NCBI RefSeq assembly: GCF_014203535.1
Contig: NZ_JACHJI010000011.1
Span: forward strand, 1 to 64,000
Length of the DNA stretch: 64,000 bases
Direction of reading: 5' to 3'
From: Streptomyces griseomycini
Lineage (GTDB): Bacteria; Actinomycetota; Actinomycetes; Streptomycetales; Streptomycetaceae
Shown: positions 35,290 to 43,573 of the stretch, piece by piece
Numbering within the stretch: position 1 is the first letter of the stretch
Layout of the letters: every line of letters starts with the position of its first letter
Notes under the pieces: generated by a model
Told to the model about the DNA's origin: nothing
What the model saw: the letters and a program-made list of their open reading frames with translations, nothing else
Database searches by the model: none
Position numbers and translations under genes: made by a program

Positions 35290-35420
35290 TGGGACGGCCC
35301 TGCGGCGCCTGCGCGATGCCTGTGCCGACGAACGCATCGCGCACGAGGAGACGGACGGACGTCTCGACCGGGTGCTCACCGCCAGGGCGCGCAGCGAACT
35401 CGCGCCGGCTCCGGCCGTGG
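35290..35420 (+). pseudogene. DUF1707-domain remnant
   Basis: In one plus-strand frame the sequence LRRLRDACADERIAHEETDG followed by RLDRVLTARARSELA resembles the helical core of DUF1707 (typically LRDAYAEGRLDLDEFDERL...ARTRGELA). No start or ribosome binding site and no following membrane segment are present. It lies in the 438-bp stretch between the lipoprotein gene and the redox operon, where nothing else was recognised. Confidence 0.35.
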
Positions 35421-35542
35421 GCGGGTGCGGCCGTGGGTCGGCCGTGGTCGTCGGCGGGCCGGTGTCAGGGGTGGCGGCGGATCTCCACCGGGCCGGTGTG
35501 CTCTATGGTGGCGTTACCTCCGGAAGGCAGGAAGACGAGCAG

Positions 35543-35932
35543 GTGTCCACGAAGCGAGTGCCGCGTCACGCAGCGACCACGGTCGCGCTGCGCGGTGTGC
35601 TCGCGCTGCTGGTGGCCGTCGTGGGGCTGCTGTGCCTGTTCGGCCACGCGGCCCAGCAGCGGTCGGCTCCTTCCGACGAGGTGTCCGCGTCCCGGACGGT
35701 CTCGTTCTCGTCACCGGCCGCGGCCGAGGGGACCAAGCCGTGCGGCGTGAAGCTGCTGGTGTCCGAGTCCGGCGCGCAGCACACGGGCACCGTCTCCCCA
35801 CCGGCCGAGGCTTCCGCCTCGCCGCACACGGCGGACCGGGCCGACGCCTCGCCGTCCGCCTTCACCGCCTCGCTGCTCCGCGGGCCCGCGCCGCCGCCTC
35901 CGGTGGCCCCCTTCTCCGTTCTGCGGATGTAG
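35543..35932 (+). CDS. Small membrane-anchored exported protein of unknown function
   Basis: A 129-residue protein with one N-terminal hydrophobic segment (LRGVLALLVAVVGLLCLFG, residues 17-35) and a Ser/Ala/Pro-rich exterior that ends in PPPPVAPFSVLRM. A single exported Cys lies in KPCGVKLLVSESG. The start is GTG 35543 after GGAAG. It stands 61 bp before the CxxC membrane protein and is probably the first gene of the thiol-redox operon. No family is recognised, and the low-complexity tail limits confidence. Confidence 0.6.
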   Translation: MSTKRVPRHAATTVALRGVLALLVAVVGLLCLFGHAAQQRSAPSDEVSASRTVSFSSPAAAEGTKPCGVKLLVSESGAQHTGTVSPPAEASASPHTADRADASPSAFTASLLRGPAPPPPVAPFSVLRM

Positions 35933-35993
35933 GCCGACTCCCGTAGTCGCGTCCTCATTTCCTCTTTCCTCATCCGGAAACGGAGTCCTTCGC

Positions 35994-36491
35994 ATGTCCT
36001 CTTCCCGGCGTTCGCTGAGCCGGGCGGGCGGAGCGCTGCGCGGGTGGCGGCCGAGGCAGTGGTGGGTGGCGGGGGCCGGCGCCCTGGCCACGGCCGTTGC
36101 CGTCGGCGTGCCCACCGATGTGGTGCCCAATCCGCTGTTCGGCCGCTCGGTCCCCGTGCAGTGGTGGAACCACCCCGTCCTGGCCCTCACCTCCGTCCTG
36201 GCCGGCATCGTGCTGAGCACGTACGTCCGTCGGCCGGACGCTCCCGTGTCCGCCGACGCGACCGGCCCGGGGGGCCGGATGGGAGCGGTCGGCGGCGTGC
36301 TGTCGTTCTTCGCCGTGGGCTGCCCGGTGTGCAACAAGCTCGTGCTGGTGCTCCTGGGAACCTCCGGAGCACTCAGCTACTGGGCCCCGGTGCAGCCGCT
36401 GCTCGCCGTCGCCTCCGTCGTCCTGCTCGCCGAAGCGGCGGTGCGGCGCCTTTCCGCTCAGGCCGAGTGCCCGGTCCCGGCTTCCGTCTGA
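35994..36491 (+). CDS. Four-helix membrane protein with an intramembrane CxxC
   Basis: A 165-residue membrane protein with about four hydrophobic segments. GCPVCNKLVLVLLG places a CxxC at the start of a transmembrane helix, a layout seen in vitamin-K-epoxide-reductase-like and other quinone-linked thiol oxidases, although overall similarity to VKOR was not established. The start is ATG 35994 after CGGAG. It is followed by a DsbA-like and a CcdA-like gene, implying a role in passing electrons to or from exported thiols. Confidence 0.72.
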   Translation: MSSSRRSLSRAGGALRGWRPRQWWVAGAGALATAVAVGVPTDVVPNPLFGRSVPVQWWNHPVLALTSVLAGIVLSTYVRRPDAPVSADATGPGGRMGAVGGVLSFFAVGCPVCNKLVLVLLGTSGALSYWAPVQPLLAVASVVLLAEAAVRRLSAQAECPVPASV

Positions 36492-36541
36492 CGCCGCGGC
36501 CCGGCCTCCCCGTTCGTCCTTCTCACCTTCAGAGGCGTTCC

Positions 36542-37297
36542 ATGACTGCTTCCTCCTCCCCGTCCGCTTCCTCTTCTCGCAGCCGCCGCACCTATGCGGC
36601 GGGCGCCGTCCTGGTGGCCGCCGCGACCACGGCCGTCCTCGTTCTCCTGCCGGGCGGCTCCGACAGCCGGGGCGGCGGGGCGCGCGGGTCCGCCGCGGCC
36701 GGGTCCGCCTCCGCCGTCCCCGCTCCCGCGGACGAGGGCCTGCTCGCCCTCGCCCGGCGGGACGCGTCCGACGCGCTGGCGGTCGGACGGGCCGACGCAC
36801 CGGTCGTGATGATCGAGTACTCGGACTTCCAGTGTCCCTTCTGCGGCCGGTTCGCCCGCGAGACCAAGCCCGAACTGCTGCGCTCGTACGTCGACGAGGG
36901 GATCCTGCGCATCGAGTGGCGCAACTTCCCCGTCTTCGGCGAGGAGTCGCAGCGGGCCGCGCTGGCCGGCTGGGCGGCGGGCCGGCAGGACAGGTTCTGG
37001 GAGTTCCACGACGTGGTCTACGGCGAGTCCCGGGAACGCAACTCCGGCGCGTTCAGCACGGACAGGCTCGTCGCGATGGCCCGGGAGGCGGGCGTGGCCG
37101 ACATCGACAGGTTCCGCTCGGACATGTCCTCCGAGGAGGCGCGCGAGGCCGTCGCGCGGGACCGGGACGAGGGGTACGGCCTGGGCGTGAGCAGCACCCC
37201 CGCCTTCCTGGTGAACGGAGAGCCCATCCTGGGCGCCCAGCCGACGGACGCCTTCAGGTCCGCTGTCGAGGCGGCGGCCAGGGCGGTGGAGGAGTGA
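36542..37297 (+). CDS. Membrane-anchored DsbA-family thiol-disulfide oxidoreductase
   Basis: A 251-residue protein: N-terminal hydrophobic anchor (about 18-38), a low-complexity Gly/Ala/Ser stretch, then a DsbA-like thioredoxin domain with active site FQCPFCGRFARE near residue 98 and the cis-Pro segment VSSTPAFLVNGEPI near 220. Such actinobacterial DsbA proteins oxidise extracytoplasmic cysteines. The start is ATG 36542 after AGAGG. Its stop overlaps the next gene (GTGA), so it is co-translated with the CcdA-like protein. Confidence 0.9.
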   Translation: MTASSSPSASSSRSRRTYAAGAVLVAAATTAVLVLLPGGSDSRGGGARGSAAAGSASAVPAPADEGLLALARRDASDALAVGRADAPVVMIEYSDFQCPFCGRFARETKPELLRSYVDEGILRIEWRNFPVFGEESQRAALAGWAAGRQDRFWEFHDVVYGESRERNSGAFSTDRLVAMAREAGVADIDRFRSDMSSEEAREAVARDRDEGYGLGVSSTPAFLVNGEPILGAQPTDAFRSAVEAAARAVEE

Positions 37298-38169
37298 GCG
37301 AGGTCGGCCTGGCCGTGGCGTTCCTGGGCGGACTGCTGGCACTGCTGAGCCCGTGCAGCGCGCTGTTGCTGCCCGCGTTCTTCGCGTACTCGTTCACCGG
37401 CCGGACCCGGCTGGTGGCCCGTACCGGTGTCTTCTACGTCGGCCTGTGCACGACCCTGGTCCCGCTCGGGGTCGCCGGCTCGTTCGCCAGCAGGCTCTTC
37501 TACGGCCACCGCGACCTGCTGGTCGCGGGAGGCGGGTGGACGCTGGTCGCCCTCGGCGTGGCGCAGATCGCCGGGTTGGGCTTCGGCTCCCGGCGTCTGG
37601 CACAGGCGGCCGGGGACCGGCGTACGGGCTCGGCCCTGTCGGTGTTCGTCCTGGGCGCGGTGTACGGGCTGGCGGGATTCTGTGCCGGGCCGATCCTCGG
37701 GGGCATCCTGACCGTGGCGGCCATCGACGGCGATCCCGCGCACGGCGGGGTGCTGCTGGCGGTGTACGCCCTGGGCATGGCCGTCCCGGTGTTCGTCCTG
37801 GCCCTGCTGTGGGACCGGTTCGACCTCGGACGCAGGCGCTGGCTGCGGGGCAGGGTGTTCCCCGTGGGCCCGCTGTCGTTCCACAGCACTTCCGTCGTGG
37901 GCGGAACGCTGTTCGTCGTGCTCGGAGCGGTCTTCCTGGCGTTCGACGGCACGTCGGCGCTGCCGTCGCCGCTGGGCACCGACACCGAGTTCGCGCTCGA
38001 GGAGCGCCTGTCGGCGCTCGGAGGTGCGGTCCCGGACCGGGTCCTGCTGCTGGTGCTGGCGGCGGTCGCGGCACTGGTCGCGGTGTTCGTCCTGGTACGG
38101 GGCGCCGAACGGTCCGGGGCGGCGAAGCCGGGCGAGGCCCCCGGGCCGGACGGCGCGGAGCACCGCTGA
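37294..38169 (+). CDS. CcdA/DsbD-like cytochrome c biogenesis membrane protein
   Basis: A 291-residue protein with six or more hydrophobic segments. The two conserved membrane cysteines of the CcdA family are in LALLSPCSALLLPAF near residue 21 and YGLAGFCAGPILGG near 132; both lie next to the usual Pro/Gly breaks. It moves reducing equivalents across the membrane. The start is GTG 37294, overlapping the DsbA-like stop. The C-terminal tail is longer than usual, with an extra hydrophobic segment (VLLLVLAAVAALVAVFVLV). This gene closes the operon. Confidence 0.87.
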   Translation: MSEVGLAVAFLGGLLALLSPCSALLLPAFFAYSFTGRTRLVARTGVFYVGLCTTLVPLGVAGSFASRLFYGHRDLLVAGGGWTLVALGVAQIAGLGFGSRRLAQAAGDRRTGSALSVFVLGAVYGLAGFCAGPILGGILTVAAIDGDPAHGGVLLAVYALGMAVPVFVLALLWDRFDLGRRRWLRGRVFPVGPLSFHSTSVVGGTLFVVLGAVFLAFDGTSALPSPLGTDTEFALEERLSALGGAVPDRVLLLVLAAVAALVAVFVLVRGAERSGAAKPGEAPGPDGAEHR

Positions 38170-38701
38170 GCGGACACGTGGGAGGGGCGGGCCCGGCGAC
38201 GAGCCGGGCCCCCTCTCCCGACCTCGGCCTCGGCCTCGGGCCACGCCGTCTCCCTCACCGGGGAGCGGGCGGTGGCGCCGCCGGCACCGGTGTCGCGCGG
38301 CGGCACGCACGTCTTCCTCCTGGGGCGCGAGGAGGAGAGCGGCAAGCCGGTTCCGCCGAACTTCGCGCACTTCACGGCGGTCGGCTCCCGAGCGGCTTCA
38401 GTCTGCACCTGGACGCCCCGTGGGGCTACCGGGGGGCGACGGTGACACCGCGATGGCCACCCGACTGCGGGAACTGCTGACCGCCGCGGGCCTGCCGGAC
38501 CCGGAGCGGGACCGAGGGGAGGTGCACCGCACCGCGCTGAGCGTCGTGGAAGGCTTCTTCGGGCTCTCGCTGCCGAGGGGCCGGATCGTGAACGGCACCC
38601 CCTGCCGGCCGTCCGGGCGGTAACCGGCTGCTCGGCACACCTTTCTCCCCTAATGGACGACACGCCGTGCGGCTCCGGCCGGGCCCTCGGAATCTGAGGG
38701 C
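38170..38701. other. Intergenic stretch with a doubtful short frame
   Basis: A plus-strand frame at 38453-38623 could encode 56 residues (MATRLRELLTAAGL...), with an acidic helical look but no clear ribosome binding site and no known family. Upstream frames such as FSLHLDAPWGYRG look like coding debris. No convincing gene. Confidence 0.35.
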
Positions 38702-40345
38702 ATGCCCCCAATAAGAGCGACATCCGCCGCTGTCCTGCTGTCCACCGCCGCCCTGCTCTCCTGCTCCGTGGCGGCTTGCTCGCCGCCCGCACGGGACGGC
38801 AGCCAGGCCGGTGGTGGCGGCACAGCGGCCGCAGGCCAGGACGAGAACCGGTTCTGGAAGCAGTCCCTGGACTGGAAGGACTGCCCCGCCCCCTCGCCCG
38901 CCCAGGGCGGCGGCGAAGCCCCCGTCCCCCTGCCGGACGGCACCCGGTGGCAGTGCACCACCATGCAGGCGCCGCTGGACTGGAACGACCCCTCCGGGGA
39001 GTCGATGGGCATCGAGCTGATCCGGGCCCGCTCCAGCGGTGCCGCGGACGACCGGATCGGTTCGCTGCTCCTCAACTTCGGTGGCCCCGGAACCTCGGGA
39101 GTCGCCAGACTGCCCGTCTTCGCCCCCGCCTACGAGAAGCTCCGCTCCCGGTACGACCTGGTCAGCTTCGACCCGCGCGGCGTCGGCGACAGCCGGGGCG
39201 TGCGCTGCCTGGACGCCGCCACCACCGTCCGGTTGGCCGACGCGGTGGACTTCGCCCCCGACGACGGCGACGACGAGAGCGACGCGCTGGTCGAGTTCCT
39301 CCGGGAGACGGCCGCGGCCTGCGAGAGGAACTCCGGCGACGTCCTCCCCCACGTCGGCACCACCGAGGCGGCCCGGGACCTGGACCTGATGCGTCACGTC
39401 CTCGGCGACGAGAAGCTCCACTACTTCGGCGTCTCGTACGGCACCCAGCTCGGCGGCGTGTACGCCCACCTGTTCCCCGAACACGTCGGCCGGGCCGCCC
39501 TGGACGCCGTCATCGACCCCACCCAGAACCTGATGGAGCAGGCCCTCGGACAGGCCGGGGGGTTCCAGCTCGCCTTCGAGCACTTCGCCGCGTGGTGCGT
39601 CGAGCAGGGCTGCACGCTCGGCGACAGTGTCGAGGAGATCGTGGACGCCGTCGTGAAGCTCGAGGCCGACCTGGACGACGCCCCGCTCTCCTTCCCGGAC
39701 GGGGGCGAGCTCGGCGGCGACGAGCTCATCGCCGTCATCACCGACTTCCTCTACGCGCAGGGCAACTGGCCCGCGCTCCTCGTGGGCCTGGAAGACCTCG
39801 TGGGCCAGGACGCGGCCGCCACCGGCAACGGCGCCATCATGATGGACCTGGCGGAGTCACTGGAACGGCACCGCTTCGTCGGCGGTGCCGACGGCGACGA
39901 GAGCAACGAGAGCGACGCCCTGAGGGCCGTCACCTGTGCCGACTTCAACGGCCGTTACACCGTGGCGGAGGTGGAGGAGAAGCTGCCCGAGTTCGTCGAG
40001 GCGTCGCCCCTGTTCGGGCCAGCCCTGGCGTGGGCCACCCTCTTCTGCGACGGCTGGCCGGTGCCGGGAGAGGCCGAGCACCCCGAGGTGAGCGCACCGG
40101 GCGCGCCGCCGATCCTGCTGGTCGGCAACACCGGCGACCCCGCCACCCCCTACGAGGGCACCGCCCGCATGGCGGAGCAGCTCGGCGAGGGCGTGGGCCA
40201 TGAACTCACCTACCGGGGCGAGGGCCACGGCGCCTACGACGGGAGCGCGTGCGTGCGGAACGCCGTCGACGCGTACCTGCTCGACGGGAAGCTCCCGGGA
40301 AGCGGCGCGGTGTGCGAGGCGGAGCCGCTGCCGGAAGGCAAGTAG
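38702..40345 (+). CDS. Secreted tripeptidyl aminopeptidase-type alpha/beta hydrolase
   Basis: A 547-residue serine peptidase of the Streptomyces tripeptidyl aminopeptidase (Tap/SlpD-SlpE) group. The signal peptide ends in a lipobox-like SVAAC (residue 26). The oxyanion region is LLLNFGGPGTSG, the nucleophile is in FGVSYGTQLG, the Asp lies in NTGDPATPYEG and the His in GEGHGAYDGS, so the catalytic triad is complete. The family's RCLDA and late CDGWPVPG cysteine segments are present. The start is ATG 38702. It is monocistronic, and a bidirectional hairpin separates it from cchK. Confidence 0.9.
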   Translation: MPPIRATSAAVLLSTAALLSCSVAACSPPARDGSQAGGGGTAAAGQDENRFWKQSLDWKDCPAPSPAQGGGEAPVPLPDGTRWQCTTMQAPLDWNDPSGESMGIELIRARSSGAADDRIGSLLLNFGGPGTSGVARLPVFAPAYEKLRSRYDLVSFDPRGVGDSRGVRCLDAATTVRLADAVDFAPDDGDDESDALVEFLRETAAACERNSGDVLPHVGTTEAARDLDLMRHVLGDEKLHYFGVSYGTQLGGVYAHLFPEHVGRAALDAVIDPTQNLMEQALGQAGGFQLAFEHFAAWCVEQGCTLGDSVEEIVDAVVKLEADLDDAPLSFPDGGELGGDELIAVITDFLYAQGNWPALLVGLEDLVGQDAAATGNGAIMMDLAESLERHRFVGGADGDESNESDALRAVTCADFNGRYTVAEVEEKLPEFVEASPLFGPALAWATLFCDGWPVPGEAEHPEVSAPGAPPILLVGNTGDPATPYEGTARMAEQLGEGVGHELTYRGEGHGAYDGSACVRNAVDAYLLDGKLPGSGAVCEAEPLPEGK

Positions 40346-40381
40346 GGCGCGGACCACGGCGACACCGCCGGCGTCCGCCTG

Positions 40382-40423
40382 CCGCCGCCGGCCGGTCCGG
40401 GAGCCCGGGCCGGCCGGTGGCGG
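40382..40423. terminator. Bidirectional terminator between the peptidase and cchK
   Basis: Arms 40382-40401 and 40404-40423 pair over about 20 positions with two G-T wobbles around CCGGCCGG and CCGGG. The hairpin lies between two convergent genes and directly abuts the cchK stop. Confidence 0.7.
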
Positions 40424-40636
40424 TCAGCCGTCCGTGGACGCCGAGAGGGAGCGGGGGCGCAGATCGGTCCAGTGGGACTCGACGTAGTCCAGGCACGCCT
40501 GCCGGGTGTTCTCGGCGAAGACGACCGTCCACCCCCCGGGCACCTCGGCGAAGGACGGCCAGAGCGAGTGCTGGCCCTCGTCGTTCACCAGGACCAGGAA
40601 ACGGCCTTCGGCGTCGTCGAAGGGGTTGGTGCTCAT
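40424..40636 (-). CDS. cchK: MbtH-like protein of the coelichelin cluster
   Basis: A 70-residue MbtH-like chaperone that activates NRPS adenylation domains. The signature NDEGQHSLWPSFAEVPGGW and the later C-terminal SHWTDLRPRS are intact, including the conserved tryptophans. The start is ATG 40636 with GGGAGG nine bases upstream. It diverges from cchJ across a strong iron box, so it is expressed under iron limitation along with CchH. Confidence 0.95.
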   Translation of the reverse strand: MSTNPFDDAEGRFLVLVNDEGQHSLWPSFAEVPGGWTVVFAENTRQACLDYVESHWTDLRPRSLSASTDG

Positions 40637-40664
40637 GCTGAGTTCCTCCCAAGGCACGCCAAGT

Positions 40665-40683
40665 TTAGGTTAGCCTCGCCTAA
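40665..40683. promoter_or_regulatory. Iron box (DmdR1/IdeR operator) between cchK and cchJ
   Basis: TTAGGTTAGCCTCGCCTAA matches the 19-bp Streptomyces iron-box consensus TTAGGTTAGGCTCACCTAA at 17 positions. It sits between the divergent cchK and cchJ starts and can repress both. A partial second box, GTTAACCTAGCT, follows at about 40689. Confidence 0.9.
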
Positions 40684-40729
40684 TTGGAGTTAACCTAGCT
40701 TTTCCCCTTCCCTCTCACAAGGAGACGTC

Positions 40730-41830
40730 ATGGGGGGTCTCGCGGCCGGCACGGGGGGCGCCTTCGCCGAGTTCGGCCTGCCCGGAGCACCCGGTACGGA
40801 CGAGTTCTGGGCGACGGTGGGGGCGCCCGTGTCGGTGCCCGCCGGCGACGGCGGCTGGACGACCTTGTTCCTGTGGCGCGGTTCCGGGGCGAGCATCGGC
40901 TTCGAGAGCTGGTCGGAGCCGGTGCCCCTGCGCCGGTGGGACGACACGGACTGCTGGTACGCCGCGGTGCGCATGCCTCCCCGGCTCCGGGTGACCTACC
41001 GGTTCCTCGTGGGCGACGCGGCGCACGCCGACCCGTTCAACCCGGTCGGCGCGGGCGGTGACCGTTCCGTCGCCGCGACGCCGGACGCCCCGGCCCAGCC
41101 GCACTGGCCCGCCCTCGGCGCCGACGACGTCCTGCCCGTCCCGCGCACCCGGATCCGCTGGACCAGCGAACGGCTCGGCGGGCGGCGCACCGTGCGCGTC
41201 CACCCCGCGGGCGGCGGCGGGCCGGTGGTCCTGCTGCTCGACGGGGACGACTGGCTGTACCTGCACCCGGCCATGACCGCGTTCGACTCGGCCGTCGCCG
41301 GTGGTGACATGCCCGCCGTCACCCTCGTCTTCCTCCCGGCCGGGGACAGGGAGGCCGAGTTCGCGTGCAGGCCCGGGCTGTGGGAGGCGGTCCGGGACGA
41401 GCTGCTGCCGCTGGTGGCGGAGACCGGCGTACCCGCCGACCGGGACCGGCTGGTGGTCGCCGGGCAGAGCCTCGGCGGGCTGAGCGCGGTGTACGCGGCA
41501 CTGGAGTTCCCGGACCTGGTGTCCCGCGTCGCCTGCCAGTCGGGGGCGTTCTGGTGGACGCCCGGCGCCGCGGACCTGGCGGACCCGTTGGGCGGCCCGG
41601 TCGGCGGTTCCGTCGCCGCGCGCCTGCGGGAACGCCCCGACCTGTCCGGCCTGCGGGTCGCGTTCGACGTGGGGGAGCACGAGACGCGGATGCTCCCCCA
41701 CTGCGAACTCACCGAGACCCTGGCCGAACAGGCCGGTGCGACCGTGCGGGTCTCTCGGTCGGCGTCGGGCCACGACCGGGCGGGCTGGCGGCACGCCCTG
41801 CTCAGGGACGTCGCCTGGGCACTCGCCTAG
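40730..41830 (+). CDS. cchJ: Ferri-siderophore esterase-like protein (Fes family)
   Basis: A 366-residue enterochelin-esterase-like hydrolase. An N-terminal Fes-type beta-sandwich (TLFLWRGSGAS...FESWSEPVPLRRW...DTDCWYAAV) precedes an alpha/beta hydrolase domain with nucleophile elbow VAGQSLGGLSA, and the final GHDRAGWRHAL holds the His. The start is ATG 40730 after AAGGAGA. In coelichelin clusters CchJ is thought to hydrolyse or process the siderophore for iron release, or to act in place of the missing thioesterase; either is inference. It converges on cchI. Confidence 0.93.
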   Translation: MGGLAAGTGGAFAEFGLPGAPGTDEFWATVGAPVSVPAGDGGWTTLFLWRGSGASIGFESWSEPVPLRRWDDTDCWYAAVRMPPRLRVTYRFLVGDAAHADPFNPVGAGGDRSVAATPDAPAQPHWPALGADDVLPVPRTRIRWTSERLGGRRTVRVHPAGGGGPVVLLLDGDDWLYLHPAMTAFDSAVAGGDMPAVTLVFLPAGDREAEFACRPGLWEAVRDELLPLVAETGVPADRDRLVVAGQSLGGLSAVYAALEFPDLVSRVACQSGAFWWTPGAADLADPLGGPVGGSVAARLRERPDLSGLRVAFDVGEHETRMLPHCELTETLAEQAGATVRVSRSASGHDRAGWRHALLRDVAWALA

Positions 41831-41853
41831 GGCCGGTCCGGCCGGACGGGCCC
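41830..41853. terminator. Hairpin between convergent cchJ and cchI
   Basis: GGGCCGGTCC (41830-41839) pairs with GGACGGGCCC (41844-41853) with one mismatch and a four-base loop, filling the 30-bp gap between the two stops. Confidence 0.55.
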
Positions 41854-41860
41854 CGGCTCG

Positions 41861-43573
41861 TCACCGGGCCACCGCCAGGCGGTACTCCTCGTCGGTGGCC
41901 AGCAGGTTCCGGTGGGTGTCCTCGGCGGTGACGACGCCGCCGTCCAGGACGAGGACCCGGTCGGCGACGTCCAGGAGGGCCGGACTGCTGGTGATCACGA
42001 CGGTGGTGCGGCCCCGGCGCAGCTTCGCGACGCCTCGCGCGATGAGCTGTTCGGTGACCGCGTCCACGGCCGTCGTCGGGTCGTGCAGGACCAGGACGTC
42101 GGTGTCGGCGGCGAGGGCGCGGGCCAGGGACAGCCGTTGGCGCTGCCCCCCGGAGAGGTTCGCGCCGCGGTCGCGGACGCCGTGGTCGAGTCCCTCGCGG
42201 TGGAGGGCGACGACGTCGGTCAGCATGGACGCCTCGACGGCCTCGGGGACCGTCCGGCTGGTGCCCGAGGGGTCGATGTTCGTGCGGAGGGTGCCCGCGA
42301 AGATCTCCCCGTCGTACGGGTTGACCAGCATGTGCTCGCGGACCGCCTCGACCGAGAGGTCCGCGAGCTCCTGTCCGCCGATCCGCACCACCCCCTCGTA
42401 CGCGTCGGGCGGGACGCGCACGGCCAGGACCGCCGCGAGGTCGGCCGCCGCGCGCGGCTGGTAGGCGGCGATCGCCACGAACTCGCCGGCGGACACCTGG
42501 AACTTCAGCTTGCGCAGGGCCCCGTACCGGACGCAGTCGACCTCGAGGTCTCCGCCCGCGGCCGGGCGCTCCGGCCCCGGGGTGGTCACCGGCGGCGCGG
42601 CCAGCACCAGCGCCATCCGCTCGGCCGACGCGCGCGCGGTCATCACGTACTTCGGCATCTCCGAGAACAGTTTGAGCGGCTCGATGATGAACTGCGCCAG
42701 CCCCACCGCCATGACGAGTTCCCCGACGGTGATCCGGCCGTCGAACGCCAGCCAGCCCGCCGTCAGGGTCACCGCGGCGGCGAGGACCGCGTTGAGGGCC
42801 AGCGCGACGCCCGCGTACACGCCGTTCGCCTTGGCGACGGTGACCGCCTGGCGCTTCGCCTCCGTGCTGACCTTCCGGTAGGACAGGAACGCCTCGTGGT
42901 TGCCGCCGAAGCCGTGCAGCGGACGCAGGCCGGTGATCAGGTCGGCGACCTTGGCGCCCGCTCGCGCCACCCGGGCCTGCTGTTCGCGGGTGCTGGTGCC
43001 GATCCGTCCGGACAGCACGCTCAGGACCGACAGGATCGCGGCGGTTCCCACGATCACCAGCAGGCCGAGCCGGAGGTCGGCCAGCCCCAGCGCGACCGCC
43101 GCGACCAGCACCGCGACCAGTGAGCTGATCAGCAGCGGCACCACCTCGATGATGTCGGCGGTCTGGTCGGCGTCCTCGGTGGCGATGGTCAGCACCTCGC
43201 CCGACTTGAGGTCGACGTCCCTGGCCACGGGCTGCAGTCCGCAGGCCGCGACCTTCACCCGCCAGCGGTGCGCCTCGGTCGTGTTGGCCTTCTGCAGGAT
43301 GCGCATGCCGAACCGCCACGACAGCGAGACCGTCGTGATGATCACGGCCAGTGCGGCGATCGACAGGGCGAGCGCGCCGAGGGTCCGGCCGTCCCGCATC
43401 GTGTGCTCGACGATCATGCCGAGCGCGATGGGGAAGGCCGTCTCGCCCGCCTGGTAGAGGCCCATGAGGACGGTGCCGCCGGCCATGGCGCCGAGGTTGC
43501 GGCGCAGTGCGGTCCGGAGGACGCCGGCCCCGGTGCGGGGCTGCTGCGTGTCAGGAGCGTCAGGAGCGGTCAT
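41861..43573 (-). CDS. cchI: ABC exporter half-transporter with a degenerate nucleotide-binding site
   Basis: A 570-residue fused permease-ATPase. Six membrane helices span about 20-300. In the ATPase domain the signature ANLSGGQRQRLSLARAL is intact near residue 476, but the Walker A position reads AAYQPRAAADLAAVL (no GxxGxGKS/T lysine) near 366-380. Walker B reads LVLHDPTTAVD, with Pro where the catalytic Glu should be. It therefore probably cannot hydrolyse ATP alone and must pair with CchG, which has the complementary motifs. The start is ATG 43573, overlapping the cchH 3' end by 14 bp. Role: coelichelin export. Confidence 0.92.
   Translation of the reverse strand: MTAPDAPDTQQPRTGAGVLRTALRRNLGAMAGGTVLMGLYQAGETAFPIALGMIVEHTMRDGRTLGALALSIAALAVIITTVSLSWRFGMRILQKANTTEAHRWRVKVAACGLQPVARDVDLKSGEVLTIATEDADQTADIIEVVPLLISSLVAVLVAAVALGLADLRLGLLVIVGTAAILSVLSVLSGRIGTSTREQQARVARAGAKVADLITGLRPLHGFGGNHEAFLSYRKVSTEAKRQAVTVAKANGVYAGVALALNAVLAAAVTLTAGWLAFDGRITVGELVMAVGLAQFIIEPLKLFSEMPKYVMTARASAERMALVLAAPPVTTPGPERPAAGGDLEVDCVRYGALRKLKFQVSAGEFVAIAAYQPRAAADLAAVLAVRVPPDAYEGVVRIGGQELADLSVEAVREHMLVNPYDGEIFAGTLRTNIDPSGTSRTVPEAVEASMLTDVVALHREGLDHGVRDRGANLSGGQRQRLSLARALAADTDVLVLHDPTTAVDAVTEQLIARGVAKLRRGRTTVVITSSPALLDVADRVLVLDGGVVTAEDTHRNLLATDEEYRLAVAR

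Noticed and set aside
38453..38623. A 56-residue plus-strand frame before the peptidase gene
   Set aside because: No clear ribosome binding site, family or conserved neighbour; could be chance in GC-rich DNA.
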